23,749 bases of DNA from an uncultured Enterobacter sp. (GCA_946477805.1 CAMKZP010000010.1:1-23749); one strand, 5' to 3'; positions 1-7,514 are shown, numbered from the stretch's first letter. Translations and numbers: made by a program. The notes: generated by a model not told the origin, from the letters alone.

Positions 1-1
1 G

Positions 2-784
2 GCGCTGGTGTTCCTGCCGTTCCTGCGCGCGCGCGGGCAATCGCTGAAAACCATTCTGCTGTATATGCTGGTGGGCGCGATGCAGCTCGGCATCATGTAC
101 CTGTTCAGCTTCCGGGCTTACGTCTACCTGTCCGTCTCGGAATTCCTGCTGTTCACCGTCCTGACGCCGCTCTATATCACGCTGATTTACGATCTGCTCA
201 GCAGGCGCCGCCTGCGCTGGGGATACCTGCTGAGCGCCGCGCTGGCGGTGGTGGGCGCGGCGATTATCCGCTATGACAAGGTAAGCGACCACTTCTGGAC
301 CGGCCTGATGTTCGTCCAGCTGGCCAACATCAGCTTTGCCATCGGCATGGTGGGCTACAAACGCCTGATGGAAACCCGCCCGATGCCGCAGCACAACGCG
401 TTTGCGTGGTTCTACATGGGCGCGGCGATAGTCGCCGTGGCGGCGTGGTTTATGCTCGGTAATCCGCAAAAGCTGCCGACCACCACCGTACAGTGGAGCG
501 TTCTGGTCTGGCTGGGCGTGGTGGCGTCAGGGCTGGGATACTTCATGTGGAACTACGGCGCCACTCAGGTAGACGCCGGTACGCTGGGGATCATGAACAA
601 CGTACATGTGCCCGCGGGGCTGCTGGTGAACCTCGCCATCTGGCAGGAGCAGCCGCACTGGCCGAGCTTCATTACTGGGGGAGCGGTGATCCTGGCTTCG
701 CTGTGGGTACATCGCCGCTGGGTCGCTCCGCGCTCCGCACAAACGGAAGATGGTCGCAGGCGTGGTTCCGCGCTGAGCGAATAA
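2..784 (+). CDS. yigM: YigM, DMT-family biotin transporter (5' end cut off)
   Basis: The reading frame is open from the first bases of the window to a TAA at 782-784, so the start lies upstream; the first in-frame start-like codon (GTG at 8) is internal. The visible 260 or so residues are a chain of hydrophobic segments with short polar loops, typical of the EamA/DMT transporter fold, ending in a basic tail rich in Arg. In E. coli the gene next to metR is yigM, whose roughly 299-residue product was shown to be a biotin uptake carrier of the inner membrane; function here is inferred from homology and position. About 40 N-terminal residues are missing. The last 113 bp overlap the 3' end of metR on the other strand. 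Confidence 0.88.
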   Translation, partial: ALVFLPFLRARGQSLKTILLYMLVGAMQLGIMYLFSFRAYVYLSVSEFLLFTVLTPLYITLIYDLLSRRRLRWGYLLSAALAVVGAAIIRYDKVSDHFWTGLMFVQLANISFAIGMVGYKRLMETRPMPQHNAFAWFYMGAAIVAVAAWFMLGNPQKLPTTTVQWSVLVWLGVVASGLGYFMWNYGATQVDAGTLGIMNNVHVPAGLLVNLAIWQEQPHWPSFITGGAVILASLWVHRRWVAPRSAQTEDGRRRGSALSE

Positions 785-1625
785 ACGCCTCCGTAACCGG
801 CTGACGCTGCTCGCCGTCGCGCACGGCGGAGTACAGCCGGCTCCACAGCCCATCACCCAGGGTTTTGGTCACTACCAGGCCCTGGCGTTCAAAGCTCTCG
901 ACCACCCAGTGCGGCAGCGCCGCAATGCCCATTCTGGCCGCCACCATCTGAATCAACAGCAGGGTGTTATCCACGCTTTTCAGCTGCGGGCTAATGCCCG
1001 CGGGCTGCAGGAAGTGGCGCCAGATATCCAGGCGGCTGCGCTGCACCGGGTAAATCAACAGCGTTTCCGTGGCCAGATCTTCCGGCGTGATGCGCGTTTT
1101 GTTGGCCAGCGGATGGTCCGGGGCCAGCACCAGCCGCACCTCAAAATCAAACATCGGCGAATAGTGCAGGCCGCTGCGCGGCAGAATGTCTGAGGTCATG
1201 ACCAGATCCAGCTCGCCCTGCTGGAGAGACGGCTGCGGGTCAAAGGTGACGCCGGATTTGAAGTCCATCTCTACCTGCGGCCACTTCTGGCGGAAATTCT
1301 CAAGCGCGGGAGTCAGCCACTGAATGCAGCTGTGGCACTCAATGGCGATGCGCAATGTGGTTTGCTGCGGCTCGTTGCAGGACTGCAGCGCGCTGGCTAT
1401 CTGCGGCAGGACCTGGTTGGCCAGCTGCAGCAGGATTTCGCCCTGCGGCGTAAAGCGCAGAGGCTGGCTCTTACGCACAAATAGTCGAAAGCCGAGGCGT
1501 TGTTCCAGATCGCTAAACTGGTGAGAAAGGGCGGACTGCGTCTGGTGCAGTGCGGCAGCCGCCGCCGCAAGAGAACCGCAGTTCCGCAACGCTTGTAGCG
1601 TTTTCAGGTGTTTAATCTCGATCAT
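672..1625 (-). CDS. metR: MetR, LysR-type activator of methionine genes
   Basis: MetR activates metE and metH with homocysteine as co-regulator. The 317-residue length equals that of E. coli MetR. The N-terminus carries the LysR winged helix-turn-helix (about residues 3-60, with the AAAAALHQTQSALSHQ recognition region), followed by a periplasmic-binding-like effector domain. The ATG (complement of 1623-1625) has an AAGGA ribosome site 5 nt upstream. It diverges from metE, as in other enterobacteria, and its start region lies under a MetR-type palindrome, which fits autorepression. The C-terminal 37 or so codons run antisense to the end of yigM; the C-terminal sequence still looks like the E. 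coli protein (my recollection), so the overlap is not a read-through artefact. Confidence 0.96.
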   Translation of the reverse strand: MIEIKHLKTLQALRNCGSLAAAAAALHQTQSALSHQFSDLEQRLGFRLFVRKSQPLRFTPQGEILLQLANQVLPQIASALQSCNEPQQTTLRIAIECHSCIQWLTPALENFRQKWPQVEMDFKSGVTFDPQPSLQQGELDLVMTSDILPRSGLHYSPMFDFEVRLVLAPDHPLANKTRITPEDLATETLLIYPVQRSRLDIWRHFLQPAGISPQLKSVDNTLLLIQMVAARMGIAALPHWVVESFERQGLVVTKTLGDGLWSRLYSAVRDGEQRQPVTEAFIRSARNHACDHLPFVRSAERPSGDVPTAKPGSPLPQ

Positions 1626-1637
1626 GAAAGTCCTTCA
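1625..1637. promoter_or_regulatory. MetR binding site 1 (recognition site)
   Basis: TGAAAGTCCTTCA matches the MetR consensus TGAANNWNNTTCA in all fixed positions. It covers the metR start codon and ribosome site. Relative to the metE start point I predict near 1695, its centre is near -64, where LysR-type proteins place their high-affinity site. A weaker copy (TGAGCATATTGCG, 1646-1658) lies 21 bp, two helical turns, closer to metE, near -43. Site assignment is inference from consensus and spacing. Confidence 0.7.
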
Positions 1638-1659
1638 CTTCGCCATGAGCATATTGCGC

Positions 1660-1688
1660 TTGAGGAATATACAGTAACTGCCAATTAT
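1660..1688 (+). promoter_or_regulatory. Predicted metE promoter
   Basis: TTGAGG (1660-1665) and AATTAT (1683-1688) are separated by 17 bp and each match four of six sigma-70 consensus bases. A weak promoter fits a gene that needs MetR. It places the two MetR-like sites at about -64 and -43 and the MetJ boxes over the start point. The divergent metR promoter may use TATATT on the minus strand (1671 to 1666). No start point has been measured here. Confidence 0.45.
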
Positions 1689-1712
1689 GGATGTGTAAAC
1701 ATCTGGACGGCT
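1689..1712. promoter_or_regulatory. Tandem MetJ (met) boxes
   Basis: Adjacent 8-mers AAACATCT (1697-1704) and GGACGGCT (1705-1712) each match the met box AGACGTCT in six of eight positions; the preceding 8-mer GGATGTGT (1689-1696) matches in five. MetJ with S-adenosylmethionine binds tandem imperfect boxes. The position covers the predicted metE start point and the -35 zone of metR, so MetJ could repress both. Confidence 0.6.
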
Positions 1713-1740
1713 AAATAACGAATTTCACAAGGGGCACACC

Positions 1741-4002
1741 ATGACAATCCGTACTCACACACTCGGTTTTCCTCGCGTTGGCCTGCGTCGCGAGCTAAAA
1801 AAAGCGCAAGAAAGCTACTGGGCAGGCAACGCCACCCGTGAAGAGCTGCTGGCCGTTGGCCGCGAGCTGCGCGCCCGTCACTGGGACCAGCAAAAACAGG
1901 CGGGCATTGACCTGCTGCCGGTGGGCGATTTCGCCTGGTACGACCATGTTCTGACCACCAGCCTGCTGCTTGGCAACGTGCCGGCTCGTCATCAGAACAA
2001 AGATGGCTCGGTTGATATCGACACCCTGTTCCGCATCGGCCGCGGCCGTGCGCCGACGGGGGAGCCAGCGGCAGCGGCGGAAATGACCAAGTGGTTCAAT
2101 ACCAACTATCACTACATGGTGCCGGAGTTCGTAAAAGGGCAACAGTTCAGGCTGGCCTGGACGCAGCTGCTGGACGAAGTGGACGAAGCGCTGGCGCGGG
2201 GGCACCAGGTGAAGCCCGTGCTGCTGGGGCCGGTCACCTACCTGTGGCTGGGCAAGGTTAAAGGCGAACCGTTCGACCGCCTCAGCCTGCTGAACGACAT
2301 TCTGCCGGTCTACAAACAGGTGCTGATTGAGCTGGGCAAGCGCGGCATTCAGTGGGTGCAAATCGACGAACCGGCGCTGGTGCTGGAGCTGCCGCAGGAG
2401 TGGCTGGATGCCTTCAAACCGGCCTATGAGGCGCTTACCGGGCAGGTGAAGCTGCTGCTGACGACCTATTTTGAAGGCGTGACGCCAAACCTGAAGACCA
2501 TTACCGCGCTGCCGGTGCAGGGTCTGCACGTTGACCTGGTTCACGGCAAAGATGACGTCGCTGAGCTGCACGGGCGTCTGCCCGCTGACTGGCTGCTCTC
2601 CGCCGGCCTGGTCAACGGTCGTAACGTCTGGCGCGCCGATTTGACCGAGAAATACGCGCAAATTAAAGACATCGCGGGTAAACGTGAGCTGTGGGTGGCC
2701 TCGTCCTGCTCGCTGCTGCACAGCCCGATCGACCTGAGCGTGGAGACCCGTCTCGACCCGGAAGTGAAAAGCTGGTTCGCCTTCGCCCTGCAAAAATGTG
2801 AAGAGCTGGCACTGCTGCGCGATGCCCTGAACGGCGGCGACACGGCGGCGATTGCCGACTGGAGCGCCCCTATCCAGGCGCGTCGCCACTCCGCTCGCGT
2901 GCACAACCCGGCGGTGGAGAAACGCCTGGCGGCCATCACCGCCCGGGACAGCCAGCGTCAGAGCCCGTATGAGGTGCGCGCCGAGGCCCAGCGTGCCCGC
3001 TTCAGCCTGCCCGCGTGGCCGACCACGACCATCGGTTCATTTCCGCAGACCACCGAGATCCGCGGCCTGCGTCTGGACTTCAAAAAGGGCAACCTGGACG
3101 CGAATCACTACCGCACCGGCATTGCGGAACACATCAAACAGGCGATTATCGAGCAGGAGCGCTTAGGTCTGGACGTGCTGGTGCACGGTGAAGCCGAGCG
3201 TAACGATATGGTGGAATACTTCGGCGAACACCTGGACGGGTTCGTCTTTACCCAGAACGGCTGGGTGCAGAGCTACGGCTCCCGCTGCGTGAAGCCGCCG
3301 GTGGTGATCGGCGACGTCAGCCGCCCGGAGGCGATCACCGTGGAGTGGGCGAAATACGCCCAGTCTCTGACCGACAGGCCGGTAAAAGGCATGCTGACCG
3401 GTCCGGTGACCATTCTCTGCTGGTCGTTCCCGCGCGAAGACGTCTCCCGCGAAACCATTGCCAAACAGATCGCGCTGGCGCTGCGCGACGAGGTGGCGGA
3501 TCTGGAAGCGGCGGGCATTGGCATCATCCAGATTGACGAACCGGCGCTGCGTGAAGGCCTGCCGCTGCGCCGCAGCGACTGGGATGCGTATCTGAAGTGG
3601 GGCGTGGACGCGTTTCGCATCAACGCCGCCGTTGCTAAGGACGACACCCAGATCCACACCCACATGTGCTACTGCGAGTTTAACGACATCATGGAGTCTA
3701 TCGCAGCGCTGGATGCGGACGTCATCACTATCGAAACCTCGCGTTCAGATATGGAGCTGCTGGAGTCGTTCGAGGAGTTCGACTACCCGAACGAAATCGG
3801 GCCGGGCGTGTACGACATTCACTCGCCGAACGTGCCGAGCGTGGAGTGGATTGAAGCGTTGCTGCAGAAGGCCGCCCGGCGTATTCCGGCCGAACGCCTG
3901 TGGGTGAACCCCGACTGCGGCCTGAAAACGCGCGGCTGGCCGGAGACGCGTGCGGCGCTGGCGAACATGGTGAAGGCGGCGCAGAATCTACGTCAGGGGT
4001 AG
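1741..4002 (+). CDS. metE: MetE, cobalamin-independent methionine synthase
   Basis: MetE transfers the methyl group of 5-methyltetrahydropteroyltri-glutamate to homocysteine, the last step of methionine synthesis without vitamin B12, in the cytoplasm. The 753 residues equal the E. coli length. The two homologous barrels are visible: the N-terminal one (TLGFPRVGLRRELK at the start) and the catalytic C-terminal one (from about residue 430, TTTIGSFPQT). The zinc ligands are all present: His641, Cys643, Glu665 and Cys726, checked codon by codon. An AGGGG ribosome site lies about 9 nt before the ATG. The gene diverges from metR and is predicted to be activated by MetR and repressed by MetJ. A REP pair follows the TAG. 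Confidence 0.98.
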   Translation: MTIRTHTLGFPRVGLRRELKKAQESYWAGNATREELLAVGRELRARHWDQQKQAGIDLLPVGDFAWYDHVLTTSLLLGNVPARHQNKDGSVDIDTLFRIGRGRAPTGEPAAAAEMTKWFNTNYHYMVPEFVKGQQFRLAWTQLLDEVDEALARGHQVKPVLLGPVTYLWLGKVKGEPFDRLSLLNDILPVYKQVLIELGKRGIQWVQIDEPALVLELPQEWLDAFKPAYEALTGQVKLLLTTYFEGVTPNLKTITALPVQGLHVDLVHGKDDVAELHGRLPADWLLSAGLVNGRNVWRADLTEKYAQIKDIAGKRELWVASSCSLLHSPIDLSVETRLDPEVKSWFAFALQKCEELALLRDALNGGDTAAIADWSAPIQARRHSARVHNPAVEKRLAAITARDSQRQSPYEVRAEAQRARFSLPAWPTTTIGSFPQTTEIRGLRLDFKKGNLDANHYRTGIAEHIKQAIIEQERLGLDVLVHGEAERNDMVEYFGEHLDGFVFTQNGWVQSYGSRCVKPPVVIGDVSRPEAITVEWAKYAQSLTDRPVKGMLTGPVTILCWSFPREDVSRETIAKQIALALRDEVADLEAAGIGIIQIDEPALREGLPLRRSDWDAYLKWGVDAFRINAAVAKDDTQIHTHMCYCEFNDIMESIAALDADVITIETSRSDMELLESFEEFDYPNEIGPGVYDIHSPNVPSVEWIEALLQKAARRIPAERLWVNPDCGLKTRGWPETRAALANMVKAAQNLRQG

Positions 4003-4014
4003 TGGTGCTAAATT

Positions 4015-4079
4015 GCCGGGTGGCGCTATCGCTAACCCGGCTAACCTGTAGGCCCGGTAAGGCGTAGCCGCCACCGGGC
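4015..4079. repeat. Pair of REP hairpins (BIME)
   Basis: Two GC-rich imperfect hairpins sit between the convergent metE and ysgA. The first (4015-4041) has arms GCCGGGT and ACCCGGC; the second (4052-4079) has arms GCCCGGT and ACCGGGC around an AAGGCGTAGCC core. The core and the opposed orientation are typical of enterobacterial REP sequences. These can stabilise upstream mRNA ends and bind gyrase or IHF. The second hairpin is followed by only four T residues on the plus strand, so it is at best a weak terminator for metE. Confidence 0.8.
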
Positions 4080-4088
4080 TTTTAGTTA

Positions 4089-4895
4089 TTACGCTTTTCT
4101 GGCGCCAAACTGGCTGAACCAGTCCAGCATCCTCTGCCAGCCGTCTTTGGCCGATTCTGCGTGATAGCTCGCACGATAATCGGCGTTAAACGCGTGCCCG
4201 GCATCCGGGTAAACCACGATCTCGGCCTTCGCGTTTGCCGCCCGCAGGGCGTGGCGCATGGTCTCAACGGTATCAAGCGGAATGCTGGTATCCTGACCAC
4301 CATACAGCCCTAACACGGGGGCGTTTAAATCCGTAGCGATATCAACCGGCTGCTTCGGAGAGTTCAGCGTTTTTTCGCCCACCAGTTTGCCGTACCAGGC
4401 TACGGCAGCCTTCAGCTGCGGGTTATGCGCGGCGTACAGCCAGCTGATGCGCCCGCCCCAGCAGAAGCCGGTTACCATCAGGCGGTGCGGATCGCCTCCG
4501 TTGCGGGCCGCCCAGCTGGCGACGTGGTCGAGGTCTGCCAGCACCTGTGCATCGGGCACTTTTGTCACCAGGTTGCTGAAAAGCGTTGGGATATCGCTGT
4601 AGTCATTGGGATCGCCCTGACGGAAATAGAGCTCTGGGGCAACGGCCAGGTAACCCTCCAGCGCCAGGCGGCGACAGAGGTCGCGAATATGTTCGTGAAC
4701 GCCGAAAATCTCCTGCACAACAATCACGATCGGCAGCGGGCCGTCCGCGGATTTTGGCCGCGCGTGGTAAGCAGGCATATTCTCCCCCTGAGAGGGGATG
4801 GACGTCTCACCCGCGGAAATGGCGTCTTCAGCGGTCGAAACGATGGTTGAAGCATGCGGGGCTGCAGCAGGTGCAAAACCGGTTTTATCATTCAT
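4089..4895 (-). CDS. ysgA: YsgA, dienelactone hydrolase family protein
   Basis: This is an alpha/beta hydrolase of the dienelactone hydrolase family, 268 residues against about 271 in E. coli YsgA. The catalytic triad is visible: Cys144 in the nucleophile elbow GFCWGG, Asp201 in YGGQD and His233 in DAGHAFN. The family opens lactone rings in aromatic degradation, but the natural substrate of YsgA in enterics is not established to my knowledge. The N-terminal 35 or so residues are rich in Ala and Ser and precede the fold; they do not look like a typical signal peptide. A GGAGA site lies 5 nt before the ATG. It converges with metE and diverges from udp, facing a shared regulatory region. Confidence 0.93.
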   Translation of the reverse strand: MNDKTGFAPAAAPHASTIVSTAEDAISAGETSIPSQGENMPAYHARPKSADGPLPIVIVVQEIFGVHEHIRDLCRRLALEGYLAVAPELYFRQGDPNDYSDIPTLFSNLVTKVPDAQVLADLDHVASWAARNGGDPHRLMVTGFCWGGRISWLYAAHNPQLKAAVAWYGKLVGEKTLNSPKQPVDIATDLNAPVLGLYGGQDTSIPLDTVETMRHALRAANAKAEIVVYPDAGHAFNADYRASYHAESAKDGWQRMLDWFSQFGARKA

Positions 4896-4937
4896 GGCAT
4901 TCTCCGTACCAATGAGTTAATTAGCGCAAAGGTAAAT

Positions 4938-4980
4938 ATAGACACCAGGTTAACAACCCACATTGCCCTGGAGGGTCTAT
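4938..4980. repeat. Imperfect inverted repeat upstream of ysgA
   Basis: ATAGAC (4938-4943) pairs with GTCTAT (4975-4980), and CCAGG (4945-4949) with CCTGG (4967-4971), leaving small bulges and a 17-nt loop. It lies 43-85 bp upstream of the ysgA ATG and would fall in the ysgA leader if transcription starts beyond it. It matches no REP, and only four T residues follow on the plus strand. Its role is unknown. Confidence 0.4.
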
Positions 4981-5014
4981 CTTTTGTGCAGCATTCCACG
5001 ATTTAACTTGTTAA

Positions 5015-5030
5015 TGTGATGTGAATCACT
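5015..5030. promoter_or_regulatory. CRP site, distal, udp promoter
   Basis: TGTGA-N6-TCACT matches the CRP consensus TGTGA-N6-TCACA in nine of ten positions. Its centre is 52 bp upstream of the second CRP site, the spacing known for the E. coli udp promoter (sites near -93.5 and -41.5). It lies in the shared ysgA-udp region. Confidence 0.8.
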
Positions 5031-5043
5031 ATTTTATGGAAAT

Positions 5044-5068
5044 TAACTGCAATCATTTTCATTCATGG
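5044..5068. promoter_or_regulatory. Probable CytR operator, udp promoter
   Basis: Between the two CRP sites lies an AT-rich stretch with TGCAAT and CATTCAT elements resembling the CytR octamer GTTGCATT in inverted and degenerate form. In E. coli, CytR binds between the paired CRP sites of udp to repress, and cytidine relieves this. The assignment rests on position more than sequence. Confidence 0.5.
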
Positions 5069-5082
5069 TGAGGTGTGTCACG
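5067..5082. promoter_or_regulatory. CRP site, proximal, udp promoter
   Basis: GGTGA-N6-TCACG matches eight of ten CRP consensus positions. If it is centred at -41.5, the udp start point falls near 5116, and TAAAGT (5104-5109) is a suitable -10 box. This is a class II activation layout, inferred. Confidence 0.65.
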
Positions 5083-5155
5083 AAATTATGCGTACTGCTT
5101 CTGTAAAGTACCGTTTTACTTCTTCTGACTAACCGACCCACAGAGGAGTCACCCT

Positions 5156-5917
5156 ATGTCTAAGTCTGATGTTTTTCATCTCGGCCTCACTAAAAACGAT
5201 TTACAAGGGGCTACGCTCGCTATCGTCCCCGGCGATCCTGAGCGTGTGGAAAAGATCGCCGCGCTGATGGATAAGCCGGTCAAGCTGGCAGCCCATCGTG
5301 AATTCACCACCTGGCGCGCAGAGCTGGATGGCAAAGCGGTGATCGTGTGCTCTACCGGTATCGGCGGCCCGTCTACCTCTATTGCCGTTGAAGAGCTGGC
5401 GCAGCTGGGTATTCGCACCTTCCTGCGCATCGGCACTACCGGTGCGATTCAGCCGCACATCAACGTGGGCGACGTGCTGGTGACGACCGCATCCGTGCGT
5501 CTGGACGGTGCAAGCCTGCACTTTGCCCCGATGGAATTCCCGGCGGTAGCTGACTTCGAATGTACCACCGCGCTGGTTGAAGCCGCAAAATCCGTGGGCG
5601 CAACCACGCACGTGGGCGTGACCGCCTCCTCAGACACCTTCTACCCGGGCCAGGAGCGTTATGACACCTTCTCCGGCCGCGTGGTAAGCCGCTTTAAAGG
5701 CTCTATGGAAGAGTGGCAATCTATGGGCGTGATGAACTACGAGATGGAATCAGCCACCCTGCTGACCATGTGCGCAAGCCAGGGCCTGCGTGCCGGTATG
5801 GTGGCGGGCGTTATCGTCAACCGTACTCAGCAGGAGATCCCTAACGCGGAAACCATGAAGCAGACGGAAAGCCATGCGGTGAAAATCGTGGTTGAAGCGG
5901 CTCGCCGCCTGATCTAG
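5156..5917 (+). CDS. udp: Udp, uridine phosphorylase
   Basis: Udp splits uridine with phosphate into uracil and ribose 1-phosphate in pyrimidine salvage; the enzyme is a cytoplasmic hexamer. Its 253 residues equal the E. coli length. The phosphate and nucleoside site residues are all present: Gly26 and Arg30 (PGDPER), Arg91 and Thr94 (RIGTTG), Gln166 and Arg168 (GQER), and Glu196-Met197-Glu198 (YEMES). An AGGAG ribosome site (5144-5148) lies 7 nt before the ATG. The promoter carries CRP and CytR elements, so expression should respond to cAMP and cytidine. The gene appears to stand alone, with a strong terminator 18 nt after the TAG. Confidence 0.98.
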   Translation: MSKSDVFHLGLTKNDLQGATLAIVPGDPERVEKIAALMDKPVKLAAHREFTTWRAELDGKAVIVCSTGIGGPSTSIAVEELAQLGIRTFLRIGTTGAIQPHINVGDVLVTTASVRLDGASLHFAPMEFPAVADFECTTALVEAAKSVGATTHVGVTASSDTFYPGQERYDTFSGRVVSRFKGSMEEWQSMGVMNYEMESATLLTMCASQGLRAGMVAGVIVNRTQQEIPNAETMKQTESHAVKIVVEAARRLI

Positions 5918-5934
5918 CCCTCCTCTTTAAGATA

Positions 5935-5964
5935 AAAGGCCGACGCGTTCGGCCTTTATTTTTT
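5935..5964 (+). terminator. Rho-independent terminator of udp
   Basis: AAAGGCCGA (5935-5943) pairs perfectly with TCGGCCTTT (5949-5957) around a 5-nt loop, followed by ATTTTTT. This ends the udp transcript and separates it from rmuC. Confidence 0.92.
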
Positions 5965-5995
5965 GCGTAGCGCCTCGCAGGAAAAGCCTTTCAAA

Positions 5996-6011
5996 CTGGA
6001 CGTTTATACAG
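5996..6011. promoter_or_regulatory. LexA (SOS) box upstream of rmuC
   Basis: CTGG-N8-ACAG matches the LexA consensus CTGT-N8-ACAG with one mismatch, and the middle is AT-rich. It lies 46 bp before the rmuC ATG. I recall yigN (rmuC) of E. coli being listed in the LexA regulon with a very similar site. It is followed directly by a perfect inverted repeat, GCACAA-N7-TTGTGC (6011-6029). Confidence 0.65.
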
Positions 6012-6056
6012 CACAATTCTATTTTGTGCGGGTAATACGTTGATGCAGGGGGCATT

Positions 6057-7514
6057 ATGGATATCACAATCCTGGTTTACGCGGCGATCGCGCTGGTGGG
6101 TCTGGCAATAGGCTGGCTGTTTTCCAGCTATCAGCACGCGCAGCTGAAAGCCGATCGGCTGGCAGAGCGTGAAGAGATCGTCTCTGAATTGAGCGCAACA
6201 AAACAACAGCTTGCCCAAAGCGCACACTGGCGCGACGAGTGCGAACTGCTCAATAACGAACTGCGTAACCTGCGCGATATCAACACCTCGCTGGAGGCCG
6301 ATCTCCGCGAAGTCACCACCCGCCTCGAATCCACCCAGCTGCACGCGGAAGATAAAATCCGCCAGATGATCAACAGCGAGCAGCGCCTCAGCGAGCAGTT
6401 CGAAAACCTTGCCAACCGCATTTTTGAGCACAGCAATCGCCGCGTGGATGAACAAAACCGCCAGAGCCTTAACGGCCTGCTAACGCCGCTGCGCGAGCAG
6501 CTTGACGGGTTTCGCCGTCAGGTGCAGGACAGCTTTGGTCAGGAGGCGCGCGAGCGTCACACTTTGGCGCATGAGATTCGAAATCTACAGCAGCTTAATG
6601 CCCAGATGGCGCAGGAAGCGGTCAACCTGACGCGCGCGTTGAAAGGGGATAATAAAGCCCAGGGCAACTGGGGGGAAGTGGTCATGACCCGGGTGCTGGA
6701 AGCGTCCGGCCTGCGCGAAGGGTATGAATATGAAACGCAGGTGAGCATTGAAAACGAGGCCCGCTCGCGTATGCAGCCGGATGTCATTGTGCGGCTGCCG
6801 CAGGGCAAGGATGTGGTGATTGACGCCAAAATGACGCTGGTAGCCTACGAGCGCTACTTCAACGCGGAAGATGATTACATCCGGGAATCCGCGCTGCAGG
6901 AGCATATTGCCTCCGTGCGTAACCATATTCGACTGTTGGGCAGAAAAGACTATCAGCAGCTTCCCGGCCTGCGCTCCCTGGACTACGTGCTGATGTTTAT
7001 CCCGGTAGAACCGGCCTTCCTGCTTGCGCTCGACAGACAGCCCGAACTGATTACCGAAGCATTGAAAAATAACATAATGCTGGTCAGCCCGACGACGCTG
7101 CTGGTGGCCTTACGAACCATTGCCAACCTGTGGCGCTACGAGCATCAGAGCCGCAATGCACAGCAAATTGCCGATCGCGCCAGCAAGCTGTACGACAAAA
7201 TGCGTCTCTTCGTGGACGATATGTCCTCGGTGGGGCAAAGCCTCGACCGCGCACAGGACAACTACCGTCAGGCGATGAAAAAGCTCTCTTCCGGGCGTGG
7301 CAACCTGCTGGCGCAGGCCGAAGCGTTTCGTAGCCTGGGCGTAGAGGTAAAACGCGAGATTAATCCGGAATTGGCTGAACAGGCCACGGCACAGGATGAA
7401 GAGTTCCGTCTGCGTGAGGGTGTCGATGAACAAAAAACTAACAGCCAGGACAACGGTTTAGCGGCGGATTTATCGCCAGAAGAACAGCCGACGCGTTACT
7501 TTCACGGTGGTTGA
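6057..7514 (+). CDS. rmuC: RmuC, membrane-anchored DNA recombination protein
   Basis: RmuC limits inversion at short inverted repeats, and its C-terminal domain is a predicted nuclease. Residues 3-23 form a membrane anchor (ITILVYAAIALVGLAIGWLF), followed by a long Glu/Gln/Leu-rich coiled coil to about 200, and then the RmuC domain with the conserved DAKMTLVAYERY segment (Asp256-Lys258), whose D-x-K resembles a PD-(D/E)XK core. The 485 residues are about ten more than I recall for E. coli, with the difference likely in the acidic C-terminal tail. A CAGGGGG stretch serves as a weak ribosome site before ATG 6057. The LexA-like box upstream suggests SOS control. ubiE follows after 66 bp. Confidence 0.94.
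   Translation: MDITILVYAAIALVGLAIGWLFSSYQHAQLKADRLAEREEIVSELSATKQQLAQSAHWRDECELLNNELRNLRDINTSLEADLREVTTRLESTQLHAEDKIRQMINSEQRLSEQFENLANRIFEHSNRRVDEQNRQSLNGLLTPLREQLDGFRRQVQDSFGQEARERHTLAHEIRNLQQLNAQMAQEAVNLTRALKGDNKAQGNWGEVVMTRVLEASGLREGYEYETQVSIENEARSRMQPDVIVRLPQGKDVVIDAKMTLVAYERYFNAEDDYIRESALQEHIASVRNHIRLLGRKDYQQLPGLRSLDYVLMFIPVEPAFLLALDRQPELITEALKNNIMLVSPTTLLVALRTIANLWRYEHQSRNAQQIADRASKLYDKMRLFVDDMSSVGQSLDRAQDNYRQAMKKLSSGRGNLLAQAEAFRSLGVEVKREINPELAEQATAQDEEFRLREGVDEQKTNSQDNGLAADLSPEEQPTRYFHGG

Noticed and set aside
1795..2904. Long minus-strand open frame (369 codons) inside metE
   Set aside because: It lies fully opposite metE. Its protein is rich in Gln, Arg, His and Val with no domain, as expected for the antisense of GC-rich coding sequence.
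4015..4079. Possible strong terminator or attachment site after metE
   Set aside because: The paired hairpins and core sequence match REP elements and only four T residues follow, so BIME is the better call.
5041..5068. Fur-box-like AATGAAAATGATTGC on the minus strand before udp
   Set aside because: The match to the Fur consensus is partial, and the position between two CRP sites is better explained by the CytR operator.
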